NCBI GenBank assembly: GCA_024711185.1
Contig: JANJTI010000085.1
Location: 1-7,377, forward strand
Reading direction: 5' to 3'
Origin: Brevundimonas sp.
Lineage (GTDB): Bacteria; Pseudomonadota; Alphaproteobacteria; Caulobacterales; Caulobacteraceae
Length of the DNA stretch: 7,377 nt
Shown here: positions 1 through 6,860 of the stretch, piece by piece
How the letters are laid out: each line of letters begins with the position of its first letter
Position numbering within the stretch: position 1 is the stretch's first letter
The notes under the pieces: generated by a model
The model's input: the letters and a program-made list of their open reading frames with translations, nothing else
What the model was told of the DNA's origin: nothing
Databases searched by the model: none
Translations under genes and position numbers: made by a program

Positions 1-309
1 GTCGGCCATGGCCTGCATCTCGACGATGCGCGCGTCGAGGTAGGCGACGTGTTGCTCGGCGATGGCCTTCACCTCGCGGATCGGCCGGCTGCGGTCGCGC
101 CACAGCGACAGCAGGCGCCGGATCTCGTCGACCGCAAAGCCGAGGCTCCGCGCCCGTCGAACGAAACGCAGTTCGTTCACCTCCCGCTCGCCGAAGTCGC
201 GATAATTGCTGTCCGTGCGGTCCGCGGCGCTGATCAGCCCCACGGATTCATAGTAGCGGATCATCTTCGTGGACACGCCGCTGGCGCGGGACGCCTGACC
301 GATGTTCAT
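1..309 (-). CDS. cueR: CueR, Cu(I)-responsive MerR-family regulator (C-terminus beyond window)
   Basis: 103 codons are visible, running off the left edge. The protein opens with the MerR winged-helix DNA-binding domain: M-N-I-G-Q-A at the start, then K15-M-I-R-Y-Y-E around residues 15-21, N35-Y-R37 in the wing, and the N45-E-L-R-F-V-R-R-A-R block. The start of the long dimerisation helix follows (residues about 79-103). It aligns without gaps to E. coli CueR as I recall it. The two metal-binding cysteines (112 and 120 in E. coli) would lie past the edge, so copper specificity rests on the neighbours and the operators. The start codon overlaps the copA stop as ATGA, and a strong GGAGG lies at 316-320, 6 nt upstream. 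It is therefore translationally coupled to copA and probably transcribed from the CueR-controlled copA promoter. Position 77, Ser in E. coli CueR, is Ile here. Confidence 0.9.
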   Translation of the reverse strand, partial: MNIGQASRASGVSTKMIRYYESVGLISAADRTDSNYRDFGEREVNELRFVRRARSLGFAVDEIRRLLSLWRDRSRPIREVKAIAEQHVAYLDARIVEMQAMAD

Positions 310-2783
310 GCGGAGCCTCCGGGAGCGGGCGGGGTGTAGGACCTCAGACGCAGGGCGTTGGCGAGCACACTGACGCTGGACAGCGCCATCGCTCCTGCGG
401 CCAGCATCGGCGACAGCAGCCAGCCGAACGCAGGATACAGCACCCCCGCGGCGACGGGGATCAGCAGGACATTGTAGCCGAACGCCCAGATCAGATTCTC
501 GCGAATGTTGACCATGGTCGCGCGGCTGAGCCCGATGGCGGCGACCACGCCCCGCAGATCGCCGCTCATCAGCACCACGTCGGCGGCCTCGATCGCGATG
601 TCCGTGCCGCCGCCGACCGCCAGGCCGACGTCGGCGCTGGCCAGCGCCGGCGCGTCGTTGACGCCGTCGCCAACGAAGGCCAGACGGCCGCCGCTTCCGC
701 GCAGCGCCTCGACCGCCCGGATCTTGCCTTCCGGGAGCACCTCGGCCTCGATCTCGTCGATGCCGAGCCGGCGGGCGACGGCCCCGGCCGTGCGGCGGTT
801 GTCGCCGGTGATCATGGCCACCCTCAGCCCCATGCCGCGCAGGGCCCGAATCGCGCTCTCGGACGTCTCCTTGACGGGGTCGGCCACCGCCAGCAGCGCC
901 GAGACCTGGCCATCGACCGCGACATAGAGCGGCGTCTTGCCTTCGTCCGCAAGGGCGGCGGCGCGGTCGTCGAGCGCTCCCGGAGAGAGACCCAGCGCGG
1001 CCATGTAGCGATCCGCCCCGATCTCCACCCGCCGGCCGCCGACCAGGCCGCGGGCCCCGAATCCCGCCCGGGCCTCGAAGTCCCCGACCTCGGACAGGGG
1101 CAGGCCGCGGGCCGCGGCGGCGGCGACGATGGCCCGGGCCAGCGGGTGCTCGGACCGCTCCTCGACAGCGGCGGCGAGGGCCAGGATCTCCTCCTCGCGA
1201 CCGTCGTGGACGACGATCAGGTCGGTCAGCTCCGGCCGCCCCCGGGTCAGGGTCCCTGTCTTGTCCAGCGCCACCACGCGTACGCCCTGAAGCGCCTGCA
1301 GGGCGTCGCCACGCCGGAACAGCACCCCCAGCTCCGCGGCCCTGCCGGAACCGACCATGATCGAGGTCGGCGTCGCCAGGCCCATGGCGCAGGGACAGGC
1401 GATGATCAGCACCGCCACCGCGTTGACGAGCGCCAAGGCCAGAGCCGGCGACGGGCCCCACGCCAGCCAGGCCGCGAATGTCAGCGCCGCCGCGACGATC
1501 ACCGCCGGCACGAACCAGCCTGTGACGCGGTCGACCACGGCCTGGATGGGCAGCCTGGCGGCCTGGGCGGTTTCCACCATCCGGACGATCTGGGCGAGAA
1601 CGGTGTCGGCTCCCACCTTGTCCGCCCTGAAGCTGAAGGAGCCGGTGGTGTTCAGCGTGCCGCCGACGACCCGGTCCCCCGGCCCCTTCCCCACCGGAAC
1701 CGACTCCCCGGTGATCATGGACTCATCGACGAAGGAGGTTCCCCCGGTCAGCTCGCCGTCCACGGGGATCCGCTCGCCGGGTCGGACGAGCAGGAGGTCG
1801 CCGGGCAGAACCTGCTCGACCGGCAGCTCGACCGTCTCGCCGCCGCGGGTGACCCGTGCGGTGCGCGCCTGCAGCTTCATCAGCCGGCGGATGGCCTCGC
1901 TCGTTCGGCCTCTCGCCCTCGCCTCGAACCAGCGGCCGACCAGGATGAGGGTGACGATTACGGCCGCCGCCTCGAAGTAGACGTTGGCGGTCCCCGACGG
2001 CAGGACGCGGGGGAAGAAGGTCGCGACGATTGAATAGCCCCACGCGCTGGTCGCGCCGAGCGCCACCAGCGAATTCATGTCGGGCGTCCGACGAAGCAGG
2101 TTCGGCACGCCGCTGCGGTAGAAGCGCAGCCCCGGGCCGAAGAGCACGAAGCTGGCGAGAAGGAAACTCACGACACGCCAGCCGAACACGCCCCCCGTCG
2201 TCTCCAGCCAGTGATGCGCTCCGGGCGTGTAATGCAGCGCCATCTCGCCGAGGAACAGCGGCGCCGTGGCGAGGCTGGCCGCGATCACCGCCCGGCCCAG
2301 GCTGGCGAGCTCTGCGTCCCGCGCCTGCTGCTCCCGGTCGCTCGCGGCCGGCCCGCTGCTGACGGGTTCGGCGGCGTAGCCCGCCGCCCCGACCGCCGCG
2401 ATCAGGGCGGAAACATCGCCCTCGCCGAGGACGCGCACGTGGGCCCGCTGGCTGGCGAGGTTCACGGCGGCGTCGACCACGCCCGGCACGGCGCGCAGCG
2501 CCCGCTCGACCCGGCCCACGCAGCCGGCGCAGGTCATGCCGGCGATCCTCAGATCGGAGGCGGTCTCAACCGGCTGATAGCCTGTCGAACGGATCGCATC
2601 CGCCACCATCCCCGCCGAGCCTTCCCCCTCCAGTTCGACCTGGGCCCGCCCCGTCGCGAGATTGACCGAAGCCCGCCGGACGCCGGCGGTCCGCCGGAGG
2701 GCCTTCTCGACCCGGCCGACGCAACTGGCGCAGGTCATCCCCAGCACGGGGATGTCGAGGAGTCTCGGGTCTGCGAAGGTCAT
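306..2783 (-). CDS. copA: Cu(I)-exporting P1B-1-type ATPase CopA
   Basis: This 825-residue inner-membrane pump uses ATP to move Cu(I), possibly also Ag(I), from cytoplasm to periplasm. It has two N-terminal heavy-metal-associated domains with CxxC sites at C18/C21 and C85/C88. Eight predicted membrane segments follow, roughly at 162-185, 200-222, 236-258, 268-288, 423-443, 448-475, 763-783 and 789-809. The catalytic signatures are complete: TGE (358-360) in the actuator domain, the transport site CPC (463-465) in TM6, phosphorylated D507 in DKTGT, SEHP (544-547) in the nucleotide domain, TGD (659-661), and GDGVND (705-710). The P1B-1 residues Y770-N771 in TM7 and M799xxSS in TM8 indicate monovalent copper. 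The length is normal for a two-HMA CopA. The chosen ATG has GGAG at 2792-2795, 8 nt upstream, and lies just after a CueR-type promoter. Its stop overlaps the cueR start. The name copA is shared with the oxidase gene at 3892, which is unrelated. Confidence 0.97.
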   Translation of the reverse strand: MTFADPRLLDIPVLGMTCASCVGRVEKALRRTAGVRRASVNLATGRAQVELEGEGSAGMVADAIRSTGYQPVETASDLRIAGMTCAGCVGRVERALRAVPGVVDAAVNLASQRAHVRVLGEGDVSALIAAVGAAGYAAEPVSSGPAASDREQQARDAELASLGRAVIAASLATAPLFLGEMALHYTPGAHHWLETTGGVFGWRVVSFLLASFVLFGPGLRFYRSGVPNLLRRTPDMNSLVALGATSAWGYSIVATFFPRVLPSGTANVYFEAAAVIVTLILVGRWFEARARGRTSEAIRRLMKLQARTARVTRGGETVELPVEQVLPGDLLLVRPGERIPVDGELTGGTSFVDESMITGESVPVGKGPGDRVVGGTLNTTGSFSFRADKVGADTVLAQIVRMVETAQAARLPIQAVVDRVTGWFVPAVIVAAALTFAAWLAWGPSPALALALVNAVAVLIIACPCAMGLATPTSIMVGSGRAAELGVLFRRGDALQALQGVRVVALDKTGTLTRGRPELTDLIVVHDGREEEILALAAAVEERSEHPLARAIVAAAAARGLPLSEVGDFEARAGFGARGLVGGRRVEIGADRYMAALGLSPGALDDRAAALADEGKTPLYVAVDGQVSALLAVADPVKETSESAIRALRGMGLRVAMITGDNRRTAGAVARRLGIDEIEAEVLPEGKIRAVEALRGSGGRLAFVGDGVNDAPALASADVGLAVGGGTDIAIEAADVVLMSGDLRGVVAAIGLSRATMVNIRENLIWAFGYNVLLIPVAAGVLYPAFGWLLSPMLAAGAMALSSVSVLANALRLRSYTPPAPGGSA

Positions 2784-2813
2784 CGGGGGCGCTCCGTCGG
2801 CGTCGTCCCCCTC

Positions 2814-2844
2814 TCGCTAGACCTTCCAGTCATGGGAAGGTCAA
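2814..2844 (-). promoter_or_regulatory. CueR-regulated promoter of the copA ATPase gene (perfect CueR box)
   Basis: GACCTTCC (2820-2827) and GGAAGGTC (2835-2842) form a perfect 8-bp palindrome around 7 bp, matching the ACCTTCC-N7-GGAAGGT operator known for CueR/HmrR. On the minus strand the -35 TTGACC (2839-2844) is separated by 19 bp from a weak -10 TAGCGA (2814-2819). The over-long 19-bp spacer is the hallmark of promoters that MerR-family activators untwist. The ATPase ATG is 31 bp beyond the -10, giving a short leader. The next gene upstream on this strand (PepSY) ends only about 20 bp before the -35. Confidence 0.92.
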
Positions 2845-2863
2845 GCATGCCCGCCGGGCGGCT

Positions 2864-3589
2864 TCACCCCTGCGGCTTGCGCCTGCGGGCGCGCACCTGC
2901 CGCAGGTCCCGCGACAGCCTGATCCACAGCAGGACGAAGCCCGTGATGACGATGCTGAGGGTCAGAAACGTGGTGACGACGATGAGCGGGTGATTGAAGT
3001 CCTCGCCGTCGTTCCAGTCCATGACATGCAGGCGCCAGAAAAAGTCGTAGAAGCGCCACACGGCCGAGCGGCGCGTGACCACCTCGCCGGTTTCCGGCGA
3101 CAGGTAGAAGGCGGTCCGCTCCCGGTCCGGGAATTCCACCCGCCAGATCGGACCCGTCCGGCCGGTCTCGCCCGGGGCCTCGGCCAGGTGGACGGCCGAG
3201 ACCGGACGGCCCTCGCCGCTGTAGGCCGCCGCCGCGAGCCGGGCGGCCTCGGCCGGGTTCAGGGCGGGGAAGGGCCGGCCGGTGTCGGCCGCCAGCACCA
3301 CCGGATCGCCCCCGACCGGCGTAAGGATCCAGGCCGGGCCTCTCGGCGTGCTTTTCAGTTCGGCCTTCGCCACCCCGCCGGCCATCCTTCGCGCGGCCTC
3401 GGGAAGGGCCGCCAGCGATCCGGCCGGAAGGGCCGCGGGGGCCGCCTCGCGCACATGGTGCTCGCTGCGGACCGTCTCGATCGGGATGGCGGTCATCACC
3501 AGCCCGCCGGCCACCCAGAACAGGACCTGGACCCCCACCACGAGGGCGACCCACTTGTGGAGCTGGGTTGAGAGGCGGAGAATCTGCAT
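2864..3589 (-). CDS. PepSY-domain membrane protein, copper-locus associated
   Basis: This 241-residue protein has a short cytoplasmic N-terminus, a first membrane segment at about 13-36, a periplasmic part of about 165 residues, a second membrane segment at about 201-224, and a basic C-terminal tail (R-R-R-K). The periplasmic part ends in a PepSY-like stretch, W149-R-V-E-F followed by F161-Y-L-S-P-E-T-G-E-V. Next comes an aromatic block before TM2, W179-R-F-Y-D-F-F-W-R-L-H-V-M-D-W, then D197-F-N-H-P. This layout matches PepSY-associated TM proteins. Their biochemical role is not settled, and I do not assign one. The frame stays open upstream to 3772, but that start lies inside the CueR box of the opposite promoter. 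I chose 3589 because GAGG sits 5 nt upstream and the N-terminus then fits the family. It precedes copA on the same strand. No CueR box precedes it, so its copper control, if any, is unproven. Confidence 0.87.
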   Translation of the reverse strand: MQILRLSTQLHKWVALVVGVQVLFWVAGGLVMTAIPIETVRSEHHVREAAPAALPAGSLAALPEAARRMAGGVAKAELKSTPRGPAWILTPVGGDPVVLAADTGRPFPALNPAEAARLAAAAYSGEGRPVSAVHLAEAPGETGRTGPIWRVEFPDRERTAFYLSPETGEVVTRRSAVWRFYDFFWRLHVMDWNDGEDFNHPLIVVTTFLTLSIVITGFVLLWIRLSRDLRQVRARRRKPQG

Positions 3590-3693
3590 GGGCGACCTCA
3601 GACGTTGGACCCGGCGCTGGCGGCGAGGGGGGGCGGGCCGGAGCTGCGCCTCTCCGGTCTGAAGATCATCGACACCGCCCTCGCCTGTTCCGG

Positions 3694-3723
3694 AGCCTAC
3701 GGCGCCCCTTTGGCGTCGCTCAA
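3694..3723 (-). promoter_or_regulatory. Possible constitutive-type promoter for the PepSY gene
   Basis: On the minus strand TTGAGC (3718-3723) and TAGGCT (3694-3699) are spaced by 18 bp, about 105 bp before the PepSY start. The match to the housekeeping consensus is partial and no operator is visible. It is the best candidate I found between the PepSY start and the oxidase promoter, but could easily be chance. Confidence 0.22.
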
Positions 3724-3759
3724 CCGGAGCGGAACGCCCGCCCGTCCGGTCCGACCCCC

Positions 3760-3790
3760 TTGACCTTCCCATGGTGGGAGGGTGCAGGAA
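3760..3790 (+). promoter_or_regulatory. CueR-regulated promoter of the multicopper oxidase-copB operon
   Basis: ACCTTCC (3763-3769), 7 bp, then GGAGGGT (3777-3783) forms a CueR box with one mismatch in the right half-site. The -35 TTGACC (3760-3765) overlaps the left half-site exactly as at the copA promoter. A 19-bp spacer leads to CAGGAA (3785-3790) as the -10, a poor match. The orientation is rightward, toward the oxidase gene. The reverse reading gives neither a good -35 nor a good -10, so I do not think this box serves the PepSY gene. Confidence 0.85.
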
Positions 3791-3876
3791 GCAGCTGTGT
3801 CGTCCTGCCGCAAGGCCAAACCCTTCGTTATGCGTATGTCAGGGGTCGGCGCCGCCGACGCGCTCCCGGATGAAGC

Positions 3877-3881
3877 AAGGA
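3877..3881 (+). promoter_or_regulatory. Ribosome-binding site of the multicopper oxidase gene
   Basis: AAGGA lies 10 nt before the ATG at 3892. The spacing is slightly long but supports this start, which also gives an intact Tat signal immediately after it. Confidence 0.55.
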
Positions 3882-3891
3882 TCAATCGCGA

Positions 3892-5661
3892 ATGCCGACG
3901 TTGCATCTCGACCGCCGCAGACTGCTGGGCGGAGCCGCCGGGGGCGCGGGGCTCGCCGCGTGGCAGGGCCTGTTGCCCGCGTGGGCGCAGACCGGGTCGC
4001 CGGGATTGCGGGCCGATCTCCCGACCCTCGTCGGACCCGACGTGCGCCTCAGCGTGGGCCACAGCCCGTTCACGGTGAACGGACGGACCGGGCACGCCGT
4101 GACCATCAACGGGGTTCTGCCCGCGCCGCTGCTGCGCCTGCGCGAGGGCCAGAACGTGCGCCTGTCGGTGACCAACACCCTCGACGAGGACACCTCGATC
4201 CACTGGCACGGCCTGCTGGTGCCATTCCAGATGGACGGCGTTCCCGGCATCAGCTTCCCCGGCATCCGCCCACGTGAGACCTTCGTCTACGAATTCCCGA
4301 TCCGCCAGTCCGGCACCTTCTGGTACCACTCCCACTCCAACCTGCAGGAGGCGATGGGCCACTACGGGCCGATCGTCATCGATCCGGCCGGCCCCGATCC
4401 CGTCGCCTACGACCGCGAGCATGTGCTGGTCCTCTCGGACTGGAGCTTCATGCATCCGCACGAAATCCTCGACAAGCTCAAGAAAAGCCCCGGCTATTTC
4501 AACCGGCAGCGGACCACCCTGTCTGGCCTCGTCTCCGGCGAGGACGGCATGAGCCTCGAGGAGCGCCGCATGTGGGGCGCCATGCGGATGGACCCGCGCG
4601 ACATCCTCGACGTCAACGGTTCGACCTACACCTATCTGATCAACGGCCACGGTCCGCAGGAGAACTGGACCGGCCTGTTCCGGCCCGGCGAGCGGGTGCG
4701 GCTGCGGGTCATCAACGCCTCGGCCATGTCGATCTTCAACGTGCGTATCCCCGGCCTGCCGATGACCGTGGTCCAGGCCGACGGCGAGAACGTCCGGCCG
4801 GTCGAGGTCGACGAGTTCCAGATCTCGGTCGCCGAGACCTACGACGTCATCGTCCAGCCGCCGGAGGATCGCGCCTACACCGTGGTGGCGGAGGCCATGG
4901 ACCGCTCCGGCCTGGGCCGGGCGACCCTCGCCCCGCGGGCCGGCATGAGCGCCGACGTCCCGCCGCTGCGCGAGGTCCCGACCTTGACCATGCGCGACAT
5001 GGGCATGGGCGGCATGGACCACGGCGGCGGCACGGACCACGCCGCGATGGGGCACGGGAGCACGACGGACGCTGCCCCCGCCATGGATCATGGCGACATG
5101 GCCATGCGCGATCCGGACAACGCGCCGCCGGACATGGCGGTCGGCGTCGGCGTCGACATGGTCGCGCCCGACCCCGCCAACCGGATCGGCGACCGTCCGC
5201 TCGGGCTGGAGGACGTCCCGCACCGCGTGCTGGTCTACACCGACCTGGTCTCCCTCACCCCGAACAGGGACCGGCGTCCCCCCTCGCGCACCATGGAGAT
5301 CCACCTGACCGGCAACATGGAGCGCTTCATGTGGGGGTTCGACGGCCGCAAGTTCAGCGAACTGGTCGAGCCGATCCGCTTCGAGCGAAACGAGCGCGTG
5401 CGGGTCACCCTGGTCAACGACACCATGATGGCCCACCCGATCCACCTGCACGGCCACTTCTTCGAGCTGGTCACCGGCGGCCCCGCCGGCCACCAGCCGC
5501 TCAAGCACACCGTCAACGTCATGCCGGGCGGCACGGTCACCTTCGACCTCACCGCCGACGCCCCCGGCGACTGGGCCTTCCACTGCCACATGCTGATGCA
5601 CATGCACGCCGGGATGTTCAACGTCGTCACCGTCCGCCCGATGGATGGAGCCGCCGGATGA
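3892..5661 (+). CDS. copA: Periplasmic multicopper oxidase, CopA/PcoA type
   Basis: This 589-residue protein is expected to oxidise Cu(I) to Cu(II) in the periplasm. The N-terminus is a Tat signal: a twin-arginine stretch D7-R-R-R-L-L, a hydrophobic Ala/Gly run, and a likely cut after A30-W-A32. This suits a cofactor-loaded, folded export. Three cupredoxin domains follow. All four copper-binding blocks are intact: H104-W-H106-G, W144-Y-H-S-H148, H515-P-I-H-L-H-G-H522, and H564-C-H566 with H570 and M575. The type 1 ligands would be H515, C565, H570 and M575, and the other eight histidines bind the trinuclear centre. A Met/His/Asp/Gly-rich segment (about 366-423) lies before the last domain, as in CopA/PcoA, and may bind extra copper. 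It is the first gene of a CueR-controlled operon and its stop overlaps the copB start (ATGA). The symbol follows the Pseudomonas naming (pcoA in E. coli). The gene is unrelated to the ATPase copA. Confidence 0.96.
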   Translation: MPTLHLDRRRLLGGAAGGAGLAAWQGLLPAWAQTGSPGLRADLPTLVGPDVRLSVGHSPFTVNGRTGHAVTINGVLPAPLLRLREGQNVRLSVTNTLDEDTSIHWHGLLVPFQMDGVPGISFPGIRPRETFVYEFPIRQSGTFWYHSHSNLQEAMGHYGPIVIDPAGPDPVAYDREHVLVLSDWSFMHPHEILDKLKKSPGYFNRQRTTLSGLVSGEDGMSLEERRMWGAMRMDPRDILDVNGSTYTYLINGHGPQENWTGLFRPGERVRLRVINASAMSIFNVRIPGLPMTVVQADGENVRPVEVDEFQISVAETYDVIVQPPEDRAYTVVAEAMDRSGLGRATLAPRAGMSADVPPLREVPTLTMRDMGMGGMDHGGGTDHAAMGHGSTTDAAPAMDHGDMAMRDPDNAPPDMAVGVGVDMVAPDPANRIGDRPLGLEDVPHRVLVYTDLVSLTPNRDRRPPSRTMEIHLTGNMERFMWGFDGRKFSELVEPIRFERNERVRVTLVNDTMMAHPIHLHGHFFELVTGGPAGHQPLKHTVNVMPGGTVTFDLTADAPGDWAFHCHMLMHMHAGMFNVVTVRPMDGAAG

Positions 5662-6860
5662 TCCGCCTCGCCGCCGCCCTCGCCCCGCTGCTGCTCGCCG
5701 CCGGCGCCGCCCACGCCCAGGATCCGCACGCGGGTCACGCTGCGCCCCCGGATCCGCACGCCGCCCACCGGCCAGCGCCGACACCGGCTGCCGATCCCCA
5801 CGCCGGGCATGACATGAGCCGCACGGCCCCGGCGCAAGATCCTCACGCCGGACATGCGGCGCCGGCCGCCGCCGACCCTCATGCGGGCCATCAGCCTCCG
5901 GCCGGGCAGGACCCTCACGCCAGCCACGACATGAGCGGCGCGGCCGCGACGCAGGCCCCCCATGCGGGCCACGCCATGCCAGCGCCCGCCGCCGACCCGC
6001 ACGCGGCGCACCGGAGACCGGCTGCGCAGGACCCCCACGCCGGCCACGACATGGGGGCCGCTTCCGGTCCGCCCGACATGCCGACCAGCGCCGACAATCC
6101 CGGTCGCCCCCCCGAAGACCCCACGCCGGCGGGCGCCCTCAGCGGACCCAGGCATGCGGCCGACGCCTTCTTCCCGGCCGCGGACATGGCCCGGGCCCGC
6201 GAGTTGATGCGCCGCGAGAACGGCGACATCCGCACGACGGCAGTCATCGTCGACCGGCTCGAGGCAGGCGTCGGCGACGGCGAAGAGACGTGGCTCTGGG
6301 ACGCCCAAGGCTGGAGCGGGGGCGACATCAATCGCTTCTGGTGGAAGTCCGAAGGCGAAGGCGACTTCGACGGCGGGGTGGAGGAGGTCGAGGTCCAGGC
6401 GCTGTACAGCCGGGCGGTCACGCCATTCTGGGACGTCCAGGCCGGCCTGCGGCAGGATTACCGCCGCCACGGCGAGGACGCCACCCATCTGGTGCTCGGC
6501 GTGCAGGGCCTCGCGCCCCACTGGTGGGAGGTGGACGCCGCCGCCTTCCTGTCTACCGGGGGCGACCTCACCGCCCGGGTCGAGGCCGAATACGACCAGC
6601 GAATCACCCAGCGCCTGATCCTCCAGCCCCGCTTCGAGGTGGACCTGTCGGCGAGCAACATTCCCGAACTTGGCCTCGGCTCCGGCCTGACCTCGATCGA
6701 GGCCGGTCTCCGCCTGCGCTACGAGATCCGTCGCGAGCTCGCGCCCTACATCGGCGTCGAGTGGAGCCGCGCCCTCGGCGAGACGGCGGACCTGGTCGAG
6801 GCCGCCGGCGGCGACCCCGAGGACACGCGCTTCGTGATCGGGCTCAGGGCGTGGTTCTAG
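5658..6860 (+). CDS. copB: Copper resistance protein B, CopB/PcoB-type outer-membrane protein
   Basis: This 400-residue secreted protein is expected in the outer membrane, where CopB/PcoB helps bind or route copper. A Sec signal occupies residues 1-20 with cleavage after A18-H-A20. Residues 22-130 form a low-complexity Pro/Ala/His region with nine PHAxH motifs, likely copper ligands. From about 165 on the sequence resembles the CopB domain: a D199-R-L-E motif, the W-L-W-D-A-Q-G-W block at 212-219, then alternating polar and hydrophobic strands. It ends in W-F, the terminal aromatic typical of outer-membrane barrels. The frame is open far upstream through the oxidase gene, but the ATG at 5658 is chosen because it starts the signal peptide, overlaps the oxidase stop and has GGAG at 5647-5650, 7 nt upstream. 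No clear intrinsic terminator follows the stop. Confidence 0.95.
   Translation: MIRLAAALAPLLLAAGAAHAQDPHAGHAAPPDPHAAHRPAPTPAADPHAGHDMSRTAPAQDPHAGHAAPAAADPHAGHQPPAGQDPHASHDMSGAAATQAPHAGHAMPAPAADPHAAHRRPAAQDPHAGHDMGAASGPPDMPTSADNPGRPPEDPTPAGALSGPRHAADAFFPAADMARARELMRRENGDIRTTAVIVDRLEAGVGDGEETWLWDAQGWSGGDINRFWWKSEGEGDFDGGVEEVEVQALYSRAVTPFWDVQAGLRQDYRRHGEDATHLVLGVQGLAPHWWEVDAAAFLSTGGDLTARVEAEYDQRITQRLILQPRFEVDLSASNIPELGLGSGLTSIEAGLRLRYEIRRELAPYIGVEWSRALGETADLVEAAGGDPEDTRFVIGLRAWF
5721..6047 (+). repeat. In-gene repeat: nine PHAxH units in CopB
   Basis: Nine hexapeptides of the form D/A-P-H-A-G/A/S-H begin at CopB residues 22, 32, 46, 61, 73, 85, 100, 113 and 125. At a larger scale, units carrying a DM suffix recur at 46, 85 and 125, a period of about 39-40 residues (about 120 bp). 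This suggests growth by tandem duplication of a block of three hexapeptides. The DNA copies are diverged, so this is an old or codon-shuffled repeat rather than a recent perfect one. Confidence 0.9.

Larger units (their letters stand above)
3590..3891. other. Divergent intergenic region between the PepSY gene and the oxidase gene
   Basis: This 302-bp gap separates two divergently transcribed units. It holds one clear element, the rightward CueR-box promoter at 3760-3790, followed by a leader of roughly 95 nt ahead of the oxidase ATG. The leftward half (3590-3759) contains an inverted repeat, CCGGAG-N8-CTCCGG at 3638-3657, and a weak possible promoter for the PepSY gene. I see no convincing gene in it. 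Frames stay open on both strands, as expected at this GC content, and none has a credible start with a ribosome-binding site. Confidence 0.7.

Noticed and set aside
3602..3760. Plus-strand frame with good third-position GC in the divergent gap
   Set aside because: It has no ATG and no ribosome-binding site, it runs toward the oxidase promoter and stops there, and no family is recognisable. At best it is a remnant.
2864..3772. Longer 302-residue version of the PepSY protein starting at 3772
   Set aside because: The extra 61 residues are Arg/Gly/Pro-rich, the start lies inside the CueR box of the opposite promoter, and the ATG at 3589 has a good ribosome-binding site and the expected N-terminus before TM1.
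4572..5657. Upstream extension of the copB frame through the oxidase gene
   Set aside because: The translation is Arg/Pro-rich shadow of the oxidase. A proper signal peptide begins at 5658 with a ribosome-binding site just before it.
3697..5784. 695-residue open frame on the minus strand opposite the oxidase gene
   Set aside because: It is antisense to an intact multicopper oxidase with all copper ligands. Long open antisense frames are expected at this GC content, and the translation is His/Val/Gly-rich with no domain.
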